Counted from the stretch's first letter, positions 24,247-38,000 are shown. The stretch: DNA of 64,000 nt from Thelonectria olida (GCA_020736575.1 JAGPYM010000007.1:806001-870000), one strand, 5' to 3'. Notes: generated from the sequence alone by a model not told the origin. Numbers and translations: made by a program.

Positions 24247-25438
24247 ATGTCGTCCGCGGCCTTTTACGAGCAGCTACCGCTGCCTACGCTCGACCGTCCC
24301 TTCGGTATCCATCTCTGGCCCATCTTCGACAAGGCATGGACGGCCGTGGTAGGATATCCCGCCGGCGAATTCGAGTTCATCCCGTTCCAGACGCCCATGT
24401 CGACCCTCAAGTCCACGTCCATCTTTATCGTCATCTACTACCTCGTCATCTTCGGCGGCCGTGAGCTCATGCGCAACCGTGAGCCTTTCAAGCTCAAGGG
24501 CCTCTTCCTCATCCACAACCTCTACTTGACCCTCATCAGCGGCGCTCTTCTGGCTCTCTACATTGAGCAGCTTCTTCCTACTGTTGTTCGCGGCGGCATC
24601 TTCCACGCCATCTGCGACGCCGATGGTGGTTGGACTCAGCCCCTCGTTGTCCTGTACTATGTAAGCCAAGCCACTTTCCCCAACCTAGTTCTTCTCCCAT
24701 GATTGCGTGGCACTTGAAACTAACCTTGCGACAGCTTACCTACCTCACCAAGTACTTGGAGCTTCTTGACACCGTTTTCCTTTTCCTCAAGAAGAAGCCT
24801 CTTAGTGCGTCTCTCCCAATGGTTCTTTTCGAACCGCAGTCGCTAACAATCCATAGCCTTCCTTCACTGCTACCACCATGGTGCTACCGCTCTTCTCTGC
24901 TACACCCAGCTCATTGGCTCTACCTCGGTCTCTTGGGTCCCCATTACCCTGAACCTCTTCGTCCACGTTGTCATGTACTGGTACTACTTCCAGAGCGCTC
25001 GTGGCATTCGCATCTGGTGGAAGGAGTGGGTCACCCGCATCCAAATCATCCAGTTCATCATTGATCTCGGTAAGTGACTTGACGAATAAGTGTCATGATA
25101 TATGAAACTGACCAGAAACAGGTTTCGTCTACTTTGCCTCATACACCTACTTCACATCGACGTACTGGCCCTGGATGCCCAATGCTGGTAAATGCGCCGG
25201 TGAGGAGTTCGCTGCTTTCTCTGGCATTGCTATCATCAGCTCGTACCTCGTCCTCTTCATCTCGTTCTATCTTGCCACCTACAAGCGCGGTGGCAAGTCC
25301 ACCACTCGCAAGAGTCTTCGACGAATGAGCCAGGCGCCTCTCCCCGACCTCACCACGACCCCTATTAAGGGCAAGACCAACGGTACCACCACTGGTGCCA
25401 AGACCAACGGCAACACCCCTCGATCTCGCAAGGCCTAA
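24247..25438 (+). CDS. Fatty acid elongase (ELO family, 3-ketoacyl-CoA synthase)
   Basis: Condensing enzyme of the endoplasmic-reticulum elongation cycle; it joins malonyl-CoA to long-chain acyl-CoA and feeds sphingolipid and very-long-chain lipid synthesis. Exons 24247-24660, 24735-24804, 24857-25069 and 25122-25438 give 337 aa. The histidine box FLHCYHHG (HXXHH) is assembled at the exon 2/3 junction. Other family motifs are [19 protein letters not shown] before it and [13 protein letters not shown] after it. Several hydrophobic segments fit the seven-helix ELO fold. The C-terminus is basic (RKSLRRMSQ ... TPRSRKA), as in ER-resident elongases. Closest in style to yeast Elo2/Elo3; chain-length specificity cannot be told from sequence alone. 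Confidence 0.93.
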
Positions 25439-28000
25439 ATGAGGTGCGAATAACTGACTGCAATGACTACGCCCATGGCAGAGGGTGTGCCGCACGAAAG
25501 GAAAACTCTCCTTCAGCCTTGCCCCTCCACATTGCAGCCGCAAGGCGTCGGGCTATCATTGCAGTGGCGTGAACAGGTGTTGGATCTAATGCGCACTCCG
25601 ATACGTACATATACATAGTTGGGATTGGAGACTTCTATTTCATTTGCGTTGCATCTTGGGGACCGCGGGGGCGTCTCTGGGGTAAATGAGGTCTCTGGAA
25701 GAGTAATATCTGTACTTTATACGTGGGCAGTCATAATGATGGGGTGGTTGGTGAGGATGGTCTTGTATGAATTTCTTGTTTTCCCAGGCGAACAAGGGGG
25801 CATTTTGGCAGGAAGGGCATGGTTGTAATGGGACACAAACCAAAAAGCCTGGGCCGGATTTGCGACAAGCATGAGCCGGATGGTTCCGGGCTACGACGAT
25901 CTACCTAGTACCCTTGTAATCACTCTTCGCTACTGTACTGTATGTATGATAGAAGCATCAATATCATGGCTTTAACTGAAGGTTAGCAATCTGCGTTTTA
26001 GGGAGGGTCTAGGGTGAAGTCAGCAAGCGATGGTAATAGACCTTCGGTACTTGTATAGACCGGAGACAAGGGGGAAAAAAACAAAGCTATGATGTCATCA
26101 AGGCGGATTACAGAAAGCCAGGAGTCGTTCGAAACAACAGGAGCGAATAGACGCAGACGGGTGGCATGGCGGACGACTCGCTGGCGCTTGAATGGCCGAG
26201 GCCGTCTATTAGACGCTGCAAGATGCCAAGAGTAGCATGAAGTGGACAGAGTGTGAGCGGGCCTGCCAAGAGGCTGATAGATGCCTGTGAAACAAGCAAG
26301 TCGACTAAACAAGCAGGTTTGTTTTGCCTTGGGGTTTTCGGAGGCTACGCGTCAATGGGTTTGTTCATCGGAGGATTGTTCATGATGTCTTCGTGTAGCA
26401 TCGCCTACGATCCTTTGGAACCCCGGCCGAGAGATGGAATTCCCGGAGGACAAGGGTGAAATGCGATGCATCATCCACCAGGGGTTGGGTATCAGAATGG
26501 AGGGTCCCCCTGTGTCCGTCCTCCTTTGGTGATGCAGTGATTTGGTGATGCTATTGAGAAACTGAACAAGACAGCGGGTAGGTAGTAGAGTTGGGCATGG
26601 CCGCAAGAATGGGCCAGAGGACGGAGATGGTTGTCGACTAGGCTTTCCTCGGATTGGTCAGAGCAAAGAAACAAAGATCGATCAAGAAACACTCGGCATG
26701 ATTGCGAATTGTTCGGCAGTGCGGTTGAAGGGCATGGATACCTTGTGCATCATGGTCCGTCATCCATGGCGGCACATGGGCGGCGCCATTGAAGCTGGAG
26801 AAGTCGAACAGGCATTCTCGGGTTGTGGGAGGGAGTCTATCATACCCAAATGAAGAATCGATGCCACATTTCCTTTCCATGTCTGACCTGCCTGATTGCG
26901 ACGGGATGCCGCGGTAGACAGATGAGATGAGTTATGCAAGCACCAAGGCCCCGAGGACGAGTTGAAGTGGATGCCCCAATTGGAAGTCTTTGTCCATCCG
27001 ACCCCTTGATAATTTCCTGGCTTCTCAAACACCAAAGCCGTAAGCACTTGACTTTTTGCCTTGCACAAGGCAATTCAGCCGTTCCCGTTGTCCCGTCCGG
27101 TGATGTTTTAGTTTCAAGGGGTCGATGGGACAGGAGGACGCGCTCAAACAGGTACATCAGTGAAATGTACCTGAACGCGCTTGTTCGAGAGCTGTAACGG
27201 GCGGATGTGCGAACAGACCACCCCCTTCACGTCCATTGCACAGGACGCAGGCTCGATTCTGGGAGTGATTCACAGTCCGTTTCTGCGGGGCAAAGGGGGC
27301 CATTGACATTGAATGGAATCCATCCATGTGCTTGGGCAGCAGTGAGTGGCTGTTTGTTAGTGGGAAAGGCTGGGCGGTAAAACATTCAGATCCAGTTCAA
27401 GGCTACCTACCAAGCACAGTACAATGCTCCAAGTACAAGAACGAGCGTCCCTTGAACAACCCCCCAGGCCCCTGCGCTTGTTGCCCCCCTTCCCTTGTTC
27501 CACGAGGATTCACTGGACACAAAAGCGCGTCGAAGCTGCTCTGAACCGGAAAACCAAAAGCTCACGCTAAATCCAGACCAACCAGCTGGAGGTCGAGATG
27601 CCCGGCATTGGCCTACTTTCCTGACTTGTCCCTGGACCCTGTCCCTGGTCTCAAGCCTGTCCAGTTCATTGGATCGACGTCTCTGCTCCTCCTTCCCATC
27701 TTGCTCCCCTCCATTCTCATTCTCCCTCCCCTCCCCCTCCTTCCGTCACTTTCAAACTCAACTTTCTTTATTCCAACGACATACCATACATTGCCGGTCT
27801 AGGCAAGTACGAGTGCCATCTTCTTCGTCTCCTTCTTTATCCTTGTCGCCAGGCTGTTTTCTTTTTTTCTTGATTCCATTTCCCCTCCTCCTCCTCCTCC
27901 TTCCGTACGCTTGCCCGCTCTCTCCACCTTCATATATCCAGTCTTCGCCAGTGCCTATTAGGTACCTACCCACGAAGGGAGGACCCAAACCACAGCAGCA
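25439..28000. other. Intergenic region upstream of the F-box gene
   Basis: About 2.56 kb between two plus-strand genes. The last 350 bp (about 27640-27990) is CT-rich with (CTC)n runs near 27885-27900, and TAGGTACC occurs at 27959-27966, typical of a promoter and leader. The rest shows only short overlapping frames with no domain signal. Confidence 0.55.
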
Positions 28001-29983
28001 ATGCGCTTTTCTTTTCGACGCAAGAGCAAGAGCAAGAGCAAGAAACACGACTCTCAAGGAAGCGGCTCCGACAACTTCTCCCTCCCAGATGATCTCGTCG
28101 CTCCTGCCCCACGATTCCCTCCAAGCTACCGCTCAGCTCAGCTACTTGCGCAACTGCCGCCCGCAGTGCTCGAGCGCATCTTCGCCTTCGTTTGTCCCCA
28201 CACTCGCGATGAGAGCTACGATTCATGCGAAGGCAGCGCCGCCACAAGCGACTCGGTCTGCATGCTCTGCGACCTGCGCGACCTGTCTCACTGTGTAAGT
28301 GTTTCTCGTGCTTGGCGCAAGGTCGCCATCAAAGCTGTGTAAGTTTCTGACCGCTCTCTCCTCCATAGAGCTCTGTCCCAGGTCTTGCCATTGGGACAAG
28401 ATCTGTGACAATGGCTGCCCAAAATTGCATGAAACGCTGACACGTAACGCGCCACGTATAGATATCACAGTATCCGCATCGATCCTGTCCACTACTGCCC
28501 CCGCGAGGCCTGGCTAGCAGAAAGACGCAAGAAGACGCACCGTTTCGATCGCAATGGCGTCCCCGAGGATCCTGCCCAAGCTCGCCTACGACTCCTGCGC
28601 CGAACCGTCCGCGACGACCCGACTCGCATTGGCAAGCTAGTCGAGTACCTCCGAATGCCGTACATGCTTCGCGAGTCTTGCCATGTTGAACTCGCCCAGA
28701 CTATTGCCGTCCTACCAAATTTACACTATGTCGACTTGCCCGAGGGCATGTTCTGTGACGACCCTCATTTTGCCACTCTGCGTCTCGAAGTCCAGGCCAG
28801 GTGCCCGAATCTTCGCAAGATGACCTATAACGGAGGATCCGAGCGAAGTTTTGCCATGTTGGCATCTGGCCGGGTTTGGCCTCATCTCGAGGTTCTGGAA
28901 ATCAATGGACTTCAAGTCGACCCCATGACCATTCGAGCCGTCCTTGGCTGCTTGCCAAACCTTCACGCGCTGAAGGTCTCAGAGACACCCGCCCTAACCG
29001 ATGAGGTCTTGTCGTCCGCTGATGGTCTTCCAACTCTTCCACCTCTAAAAGAATTGGTTCTTAGCGACACGCCCCGTGTCACAATCAAGGGACTCATTGA
29101 GTATCTCGCTTGGCAGGAGACACAGCAGGCTCTTACCGTGTTGACTCTTAAGGACACAGGCGTACACCCTGCGAGCTTGCAGGAGGTTCTCATAATGGCA
29201 TCTTCGCTGAAGACACTCGCTATTCAGGCTAAGGTCCTTGAACAGTTCCCTAACAGCTCAAGCCTCCGTCCATTGGCATCCCGTTCGTTGGAGACGCTTC
29301 GGTTCGAAATCAGTTCTGCATCGGCGGGTGCTTTCTCTGGTGTAGCAGCTGGCTACTACACATATCTCGCTTCGTCCATCATGGGCGGTGGTTTACCCCG
29401 CCTGCGTCGCTTATATGTGCACGATGATACGTTCCCCGAGCAGCTCCAAGGTCTCCCACCTCCAAATGCCGCTTTCGCTGGCGGACACATGCGATCTGGT
29501 TCCAACACATCCGTCAAGTCGAGCCCAGGATTTGGCCTCTCGCCACCGTCTGGAAATAGTCTTTCCCCTTTCCCCCCTCAGCCCCGACGACCAGTCTCAA
29601 ATGTGCCTCCTAGCCACCGCCTCAGTTCAAACAACCCCTTCGCCTCCCGGGGTCCTCACTCGCCGCCACCAACGCATACGCTCGAGGTTTTTACCAAGAG
29701 CGACGAGTTTGGCAAGTGGAACTTTGCCCGTGTTGATACCTTCACGGCAGCTGCACCGCTTCGTCGGCCTGTTAGCAGCTATGGGCTAGCTGCCGATGTG
29801 GCAGGATCCGGCTGGGATAGAGGTGAAGCCAGGCGGAGTGTCATGGTTGGCAATGGCGCTGGAGGCTTCCTGGCTGTTCCAGGAGGGGCAGCGAACGGCG
29901 ACGGGTTCGAGGATGGGCTGTCAGAATCATCATGGCGACCTCACAGCAGTGGTGGAGACTCAAGCCGAGATCTTTGGAGATGA
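28001..29983 (+). CDS. F-box protein with leucine-rich repeat-like region
   Basis: Probable substrate adaptor of an SCF ubiquitin ligase. Two exons, 28001-28338 and 28471-29983, give 616 aa; the phase-2 junction closes in frame. After a basic N-terminus (RRKSKSKSKKH) comes an F-box-like segment (about residues 48-112: LAQLPPAVLERIFAFVCPH ... CVSVSRAWRKVAIKAV) with a Cys-containing insert (CMLCDLRDL). Residues 150-430 contain irregular leucine-rich repeats (LPNLHYVDLPEG, CPNLRKMTYNG, WPHLEVLEINGLQ, LPNLHALKVSET, LPPLKELVLSDT, ALTVLTLKDTG). The C-terminal 150 residues are Pro/Ser/Gly-rich and disordered. No orthologue name is certain; the substrate is unknown. The alternative acceptor 10 nt upstream (GTATAG) would break the frame. 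Confidence 0.85.
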
Positions 29984-31343
29984 TTGATGGAGGATGAATG
30001 CCTTTTAGGGCGTTAGTATCTAATGTTCCAATTTGGTTCCCAGACTGATGTGCAAATGAAGGATTGGTAGGCAGGCGCTTGATCGGTATACTGCCCAGAT
30101 GAAGACAAGGATCTCTGGCTGGGTGGAGGAAGTTTTATTTCATGAGGCCACAAGACTGAAGTCGATCAATATTTGCGACGATATCGGTGATTCTGAGAGG
30201 AGGCATAGGAAGCAAGATTCCTCAGATACCAAGGCGGGAGGCCGGTTCAGAGGGAAGCGAGGGCAGTATTGAGAAGGCATGGAGAAGGCCTCGTTGATTG
30301 TGGTTGTTCTGAAAGCTCGCATGGTCGAAAACAAAATACCCTCACAGTTGATGATTGCCCGGTTTTGGGATTAGAATGAGCAAGCAATGCAGCGTTGAAT
30401 GAATGATTTTTTTCGTTACATGAGTTACTTTGATGTAATGCTGGTTGAAAAACATGTGCGCTATCTAACTACGGGTTCGTCCTTCAAAGAGTTCAGACTA
30501 TTTTGACAGCGTAATGTGATTAGGTTGCTGGGAGATACAGTTAGTTGATGAAGTAGATCAAGTCTTGGCACATCCAATTACTATCTCATCACGTTCCCAC
30601 CAGGACTGACAATTTAATATAGATAATGCATTAAAGATGGCTGTCGGTGATTGATGACTTGAATCGTCATACCTACTTCATCGCCATGGAACTTACCCTG
30701 TAGGCACAGTCGAGTTCAACTTGCGAACCAGCATGAAACTTGGAACGAGTAGCAAGTAAAGAGATCAGCATAAAACATGAAACATGAAGGCATCGCCACC
30801 AAGCCATGCGTTCTTGAAGTATCCGGAGACACCTTCGCGTGCAACGTCCGGACAGGCCGCTTGTCACTCGTCCGTCCGACAACACTGTGTTGCCTTTGTG
30901 AGGTCATGACACCCACCCGGCGAACATGTCAAATGGAAACTTGCCCATCCCAACCTCGCTGGAACCTAACTTAGTTCAAGTTACGTGGACGTCGTCAGTC
31001 GACATGGCATAAACCAGTAACGAAGAGTTGTGAATAGTGAAAACTTGCTGTTTGGGTGGATTAGTGGGTGTGATGTGCAGGCCTAACGCCCCAACCTCGC
31101 CAACTTTTTCTGGTGCGTGGGCGTTGTCCAGGTTTTTCCAACCTCCTGGTAAACCGTTGTGAGGATGACGTGCGCTTGCATGAGGGAGGGGTATCCTGGA
31201 TAATTTGGGTATGGGGGACTTTGCTGTCATGACTTCTGGATGCTTCAAGAATGCCTTGCTATTCTATTGAGTCATTGGGAACAGGTATCCGGGATAGTTG
31301 GGCAGGAATATCCAGAAATGCCTAATGCAGTACGCAGTTGGCA
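29984..31343. other. Convergent intergenic region
   Basis: About 1.36 kb between the ends of the F-box and hydrolase genes, AT-rich around 30000-30700. Longer than needed for two 3' UTRs, but no gene, repeat or RNA gene was recognised. Confidence 0.5.
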
Positions 31344-32093
31344 TCACTCAACCGCCTGCTGAATCCCAACGACGTCGACAAGAAACCGAATCGCATCGTC
31401 AACCCCATCCGGCGCGTTCAGCCAATGGCCGCCATCCGGATACTCGCACCAAGTAACCTGCGCCCCAAAGCCTCGTAGCGTATCCCGTAGGACCCGTCCG
31501 CTCTCGACAGGAACCAGATGGTCGTCGGCGCAGTGCTCCAGAAGGACAGGCGTCTGCCTCACAGCCTCATCGTCCTCGTCATCACCGTTATCCTCCTCGG
31601 CATCGTCGGTGGCCTCTCGAAGAACCCGCCGCGTGTCTGCGAGACCCCGTCCCGGAAACACCATCCTCCCCGAAAAGCCCACCAGTCCGCCCAGCGACGT
31701 TGCGAGATGTAACAGCACGTGCGCGGCCGTCGCTGCGCCCTGGCTGAAGCCGACGAGCACGACGCGGTGGTAGCGACCGTCGAGCAGAGCGGCTTCCTCG
31801 TCGAGTATACGTCGTAGCAGATGGACGCTGTCTCGCAAGCCCTGGGCCTGGATGCGTTCATGGTACGGGGCGAACCACTGGAAGAGGGCCGTGTCCGGGC
31901 CGGCGCCGGGGGGTGCGGGAAAGACCCAGCGGACGGAGGGGAGGGACGACGGGAGCGAGCGGCCGGAGGAGGACGGGGCGAGGTGGGTGAGGGAGTCGGC
32001 GAGACGGCGCGGGGTGGAGCCGCGGCCGTGGAGGAAGATGATGGTGTGGGAGTGAGGGTGGGAGGGTTGAGGGTTGATGCTTAATAGAGACAT
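31344..32093 (-). CDS. Acyl-protein thioesterase/carboxylesterase-like alpha/beta hydrolase
   Basis: Single-exon gene of 249 aa, the usual size for the phospholipase/carboxylesterase (APT1/Yml-type) family. The oxyanion segment TIIFLHGRGSTPRRLAD, the nucleophile elbow VVLVGFSQGAA (Ser near residue 117), an Asp in LLEHCADDHLVPVE and a His in YPDGGHWLN form the expected Ser-Asp-His triad. An acidic low-complexity insert (DDAEEDNGDDEDDEAV) lies between strands before the Asp, which is unusual for the core family. No signal peptide, so probably cytosolic. The natural ester or acyl-protein substrate cannot be inferred. The coding sequence is GC-rich compared with the flanks. Confidence 0.85.
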   Translation of the reverse strand: MSLLSINPQPSHPHSHTIIFLHGRGSTPRRLADSLTHLAPSSSGRSLPSSLPSVRWVFPAPPGAGPDTALFQWFAPYHERIQAQGLRDSVHLLRRILDEEAALLDGRYHRVVLVGFSQGAATAAHVLLHLATSLGGLVGFSGRMVFPGRGLADTRRVLREATDDAEEDNGDDEDDEAVRQTPVLLEHCADDHLVPVESGRVLRDTLRGFGAQVTWCEYPDGGHWLNAPDGVDDAIRFLVDVVGIQQAVE

Positions 32094-35000
32094 GCTGAAG
32101 GTCTACGTGATGGCAGTTATTGATGGGTGGGAGTTTGCAATGCTCGTTTATTCGTGGTTTGAGGGCTTTGTGATAATCCTCGGAGCTTATTCTACGATGG
32201 TTGCCCGTCCTACGAGAGGCAATTCTAAGGCTTAGGACTCTGATGCGATAGAGACGAGCGCCTTCTCCTCCTATGTAAGGTACATCATGTCCAGCATCGT
32301 AATGAGCTCAATTCGGTTGGAGGAGACGCGCAACGTGGAATCGCCTCTTGCAGTAACGTGGCCATTCCGACTTTATAACTCAATTGATCAACAAGGCAGA
32401 GCCGAGACTGCGTTGGGTTCACGATTGAGCAGCCATCGTACGATGAAGCAGGACAGTACAAGACACGGCAAAGACTAAAAAGCTACCTGGTGGGGATGTT
32501 AAATTGATGGCAGAACCACGGAAAGAAGCAAACAAAGAAAAGAAGAAGAAGAAGCAACGGATGTGAGGGCTTTGTTGATGGGATCGTGGCCTGATGTCAG
32601 GAACGCGCGCCCAACAGCTTCAATTGCATGAACAAGGTGACGCCGGAGCTGGAGACGATCCATGGCCAACCCACACGTCATGGCCGACTTTGGCCTGCAG
32701 CGTGATGAGTCGTGGGCAGGAAATATGATGTGTAGTATAGGCCCTGGGTGCGGTGCTGAGACATGGGCCGTTTAAAAGAGGGACGGATGGTTCTGTGGGG
32801 AATGACACTTTAATTGAGGAACTTGTTTTTCTTTTCTTTTTTTTTTCTCGCATCATTCATTAATCGTGCTATTCTTGCTGCGGGTCAATGGACGACGCCG
32901 ATGATGTTGTTGACGTCTGTCAGCCATGGTCGATCAACAACGCAAGAAGGGTCTCTGTGAGTGCCAAGCTACTGCAGTTCTCGGCAGACCAGGTTGTCAG
33001 GGTAAATAGGTACGCAACTACAGGGTACGTACGAATACGTGTACAGTATTCGGGCTTGGGATCAGGGCAATGGATGGCACAACAACGCACACGTTTTGTG
33101 GCGGTGACAAACCACAAGACCAAAACAATTCATCAACAACGTCTCTCATCTATCCCAGCCTCTTGAATTACTTCACCATGGCAATGAATCCATAAACATA
33201 TATATCTAGATCCTTCTTTCGCTCGCACACCCAAAAATAAACACAATCGCCCTCTCCAAGTCCAAGGGTCCCCTCCCCAATCCTTTTTTCCCCACGATGC
33301 CAACTCACATATTCGGGTCGCACAGCCTTTGTGCGGTATACAGTGCTTCTCCTCTTTCACGAGCGAAAAAGCACAAGAGTCCGTAGTTAGCTACTACTAA
33401 TGCTAGTCTTTCCTCTCTTTGTGCCGTTCGTGTCTCGCCCAGCTCCGTACGAGGCTTTTGCCCCCCAAAGAAGCCTCGTCGGAATATGCGGCTCACAGCT
33501 ACAGGCCGTGTGGGGGCCGCCTAACGCCTGTCTTCTCGTGTTGGACGGCACCAGTGAAGGTGTACTGTATACCTGTATCCAGAAGAGCCAATGTTCGAGA
33601 ATAGAAGCGGAAAATCTGACCTGCATGGGGAGCACTGGGGAAAAGCAGAACGCCTCGAGGATGGATGGCCGAAGGAATGATGGCGTACATGATGATGGTG
33701 ATGGTGGTGGTGGCTTCTTACTATAAGCGGGAGGACGCACCAAGAATATCCATCCCATCGATCGGGTGGTCTATTTCAGAGGACGACATCTCGGTTCTCG
33801 ACAAGGCTCTCACGGCCATCATGGAAAGCGGTCAACATGAACTCCGTCAGCGCGTGGCTTGAAGGGCTGAGCATTCGCCGACTCAACCACCACCATGACT
33901 TCAGCGCTAGATATCAACTCCATCCACTTGACGTCGGCGCAGTCACAGCCGCACGGGAGGAACACACGTCGCTGTCAGACTCTAAACTTGACTTTAAAAC
34001 GTGCGTGGGTGTGTATGACAGATCCTCAAGGCGTCTGACTGCTTGACCGGCGGCCACTCGGATGGCCCCTTTGACACCCAAAATACGCAGTTACGACTCC
34101 ATCTTGGGATTCAATGAATCGGCTGGGCCGTCATCCGGGAGAGCGAGCAAGATAACCAGATGCCCACCCCGCACCCGGCCGTCCGGCACCCCGTCATGCC
34201 GTGCGGCGCAGCCACCTTCCGGAGGCGTTTGACACCTCCTCTCGCACTTCGCAGCTGCCACACTAGACGGTCGTGCGTAGTTACACTTCCCGTCGCCCTC
34301 GCTTACATCTCACCGCGGCAGGTTACGTTGCGGGAGTGTCGATCGCCGACTGGGGGGGAACGTGAAGCATAGATCAAACAAACAAACAAAACCCACGTCC
34401 CCTGGTACACAGTATTCGCATCGGGGCGAGTCCAAACAAGTCACCTCGCACGCGTGGCGAAGCAAAACATGAAGCGGAATCCTCGTTACATTGGGTACAG
34501 ATGAGAAAGTACACGGTGCATTGACGACGACGTCGATAGCTGTGTGTAGGATGTGAGACCCTGAGCGCAGAATCCAACGAATGGCTGCTTATCGTGTGAC
34601 TGGTCAGTGTCCATGGTGGCAGTAGTTTAATCCGCAATTCTGAAGTCCTGGTGAGGAGAGGCAGGGGGTGCGGCGGTGGTTTATGCGTTGCGTCTTTGCT
34701 CGGGCGAAACGCGTTGCAGAGTTGATCTCGTCGAGTACGAATAAGAAGATGACGATGCAAAAGAGGCAAAAATCAATATCGGGGCGACGAAGCAAAACCC
34801 TGGAAGCTAGTGGTTGAGGATGGTTTCAACGAGCCAATTCCTTCATACTGTACTGGGTACATTCCTCACGACGCCCTCATCTGCATTACATAGCTCTGCG
34901 TAGTGCATTCGCCATCCCAAGCCGAAGCAATGATGTGTCGAGCTGCACAAGGGAGGGTGGTAGCGGATGGGGATCGGGTGGTTAAGCGAAGGAGATGTGA

Positions 35001-38000
35001 TACGCAACGAGTTGCAGATGAAGAAAGCGGGGAAGGGAAGCGAACAAGAGGGCGGATGAGAAGGGATGATTACTATCCTTTCGCAGCTATAGCAAAGGGC
35101 TTGATATAGGGCAGACTACCGATCAATGCAATAATGTTGGGGACTATTCGTTTTGACAGGAGGGGAAATGTTTCTCGATCCATTCACATGGCGTCTAGGT
35201 TGACTCGGATAGAGACGAGGGCGTTTCGTTGGACGGGGACAGCAGACAGCCCTGTTTCTGCTGTGTAGCATCTGGCGACCTTGTGACTTGCCACCCTGAT
35301 TGCATCACTCGGGAGGGAGCCGTGTCCTTGGATCAAGAATTCTCCGGCTGGTTAGTTGGTTTAGGCATGTATGTATCCGTCTTGACCGTCCCTTCCCTTG
35401 TGACGTTAGTGTTGACGCTGCTCAACAAAGACAAGGTGACGGCACAGTGCATTTAATTCTTCATGCAAATTGTAACTGCTGGTGTGCGAGAAAATAGATA
35501 TGTCTCGAATTCGACGGTCTAGACTCGGCAAGCTGTAGGTCATGTTCCCTTCTCTGATAAGACTTGCTCACATCGCGGCTCACATGCGGCTTTCTCCCGG
35601 CGTCAGCCTCGCCCACCAAGCAAGAAGCTGAAAAAAAAAAAAGACTCCAAATTTGGCATCATTTCTTTCGGAAGCTGGACAGTGGAGGGTGCGGGTGATG
35701 ACCATTTTTAGAGCGCTTAGATGGGGCTAGACCACTACGGGCCTAGTTTGAAGGTCGTTGGGGGCTGGGAAGAGTGTGGCAAGTGTGGATGGCAGGAGGA
35801 GAGAGGGTGTGTGGCTGGTGCAGACGTGGCTTGACGGTTCTGGAGAAGAGCGAAAATTGAGAAAAGCAAAAGCTTCCCGCTGCAGCACCCGAAGCCATGA
35901 CGCCATTGGGCCACCGCTGCACATCCCAACCTCGACAAAAAAGAAAAGAAGACGCAGAAACCCACAAATCGTGTCCACACTGGTCAAGTCTTTCGATGTT
36001 CAAATCAACTGACATTTTTGGCCAAGTTCCTCCTCTAATTACCGAGGATCGCAAGAGATCAACCACAATGTCCTTCTGTCAAAGGATCAATAAACCTTCC
36101 ATTTCTCGCAGCGCAGAATCGCATCCTCCGGGTTCCCGTGTGATCTGAGAAAACCTGCGTCTCCGTAAAACACCGCCAAGTCCTTCCACCGCCGACGGGC
36201 GTTTCCCTCAACATGGTTCGCGCAATCAATCCACGGCGCCCCCCGGGTCTCGTGTTGGTTGGCGAGCAAGGCTGACCATGACCTCTGCCTGCTCTGCTCT
36301 GCTGCTCTTCTCCGAACTTTGTTATTTGCGTCATGAACCTGTCTGTGCGGTACCGTGGCAACTTCGCTCGTGTTCCTCTGTCCCAGAAGCCAGCCGCCCG
36401 GGGGATGACGGCCAACGAGGCCAGTTTTGACGACCTTTTAGTCCTCAGAGCTGGAGCCGGAGCTGAAAGGGCTGAGAAACCGCCCAAAAGAGCAACATGG
36501 CGAGTAAATGGGTGGCGGCCGTCAGCGAGGCCGCAGAGGTTAATTGCATGTCACGGGCGGCTTTCCAGGCCTTGTTTGCTCGTCGTAGACGCCCGTCGGT
36601 CGCTCGGCAATCCATTCATCAATCAATAGGATGGTCGGAATTCTAGATACCCCAGTGTTGCATTTGGAAGCCTTCTTCTGCTGGGGCAACACGTAGCGAG
36701 CGGGTTGAGATATCTGGCCGTCCGTCCGTCCAGCTTCACCGGGGCGCGGCCCTACGGTTTGCATGTACACTGTATTCAACCCATCCGCAGATACTCTCTC
36801 ACATCTCACCTACATATCTCGCCTGAATGCCAAATGGCGAAATGACAGGACAAACCCCATTTCCGGCCCGCTTTCTTGGGGGCAAGAAGAGAAGAAAACA
36901 AAGCTTATCGTGTTCGGGAAAACATTGTGACATTCGCAGCGTCCAACGGCGAAAAAACAAAGCGGACCGGACGAAGAAGAAAATGGCGACAATTCTTCCG
37001 TGCCGGCATCAGACGAACCTGCGACACACATGATCTACGTCTCATCTTCTTCAGGGCGTCCGCTTGCCCCCCGCGTTGCTCACTCATCGCCAGGGGACGG
37101 CCAACCTGAGACCGCACTGCAAAGTGTGACCGGGGGGGCTTGAAAAAGCGAGAATGAGAGAGAGAGATGGCCGCTTCTTGTAAATTCCCATGCGCGAGCT
37201 TGTAGCAGGGGTGGAAGCGAAATCGCCAATTGGCAAACACGGACGAGTATTTCGTACCTGGGCTAGTGGGAGAGGCACTGTACCTTAGCAAGTTGTTGCT
37301 TTCAGGTACGACAACTCATGGAAGCATTGGGAACAAGGGGATGGAGTTCAAGCATGACACGATGCCATCGAAAATGGGAACAGTCATGGCCAGTGACATT
37401 TGACTAACTCCCAAATGGCAAGGTAGCCGATTAGACGTGAGGCAATTCGATTGAGGGACAGAAGGAGAAAAATTCTTCTGAAATGTCGGTCTGGCTCGTC
37501 CCCCCCCCTCCAAGAGCACACCTTTTTTTTTGAGGCTGTCAAGATGGAGTCTGGAGATGGAGAGAAGCGATGGGGTTAGGTTCCATTGGGATTTTTTCTC
37601 TGGAGGGCGTCAGGTTTCTTGGGTGTTGGGACGCAGAGCCGTGATTGGCTGGTTTGCTGTCTGGTACGATTCGCGCTGTCGACCGACGACGAGCGCTGGC
37701 CAACGAGGGCTCAACGATGCAAGTGGAACCGCCCGACGATGAGACTTGCAACGGGTGACTTTGAGTTACGAATGCTCTTGCGGCGCTTGCGATGCCTTCC
37801 AGTACCTGCCTCTATGTATCTTGTCGATGTTACGTGCCTGTGGCGGGCCTTGTTAAAAGCCGAGTTTCTGCAGCATCATCTACTCATTCTAATGCAATGC
37901 GCAATAGTCAGATCCAGGGGAAATCCCTAATCATGTATCCGTAATGCGCGAGAAAAAAAAACAACGGCAGCAGCATAAAATGCCTTGCCTGCTTCGTACA

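Noticed and set aside
27495..28298. 267-codon plus-strand frame overlapping the F-box start
   Set aside because: Ser/Pro/Leu-rich product of a CT-rich leader in a different frame; the F-box frame has domain support.
33387..33758. Overlapping open frames on both strands near 33.4-33.8 kb
   Set aside because: Both strands are open with low-complexity Pro/Ser composition; no sign of selection for either.
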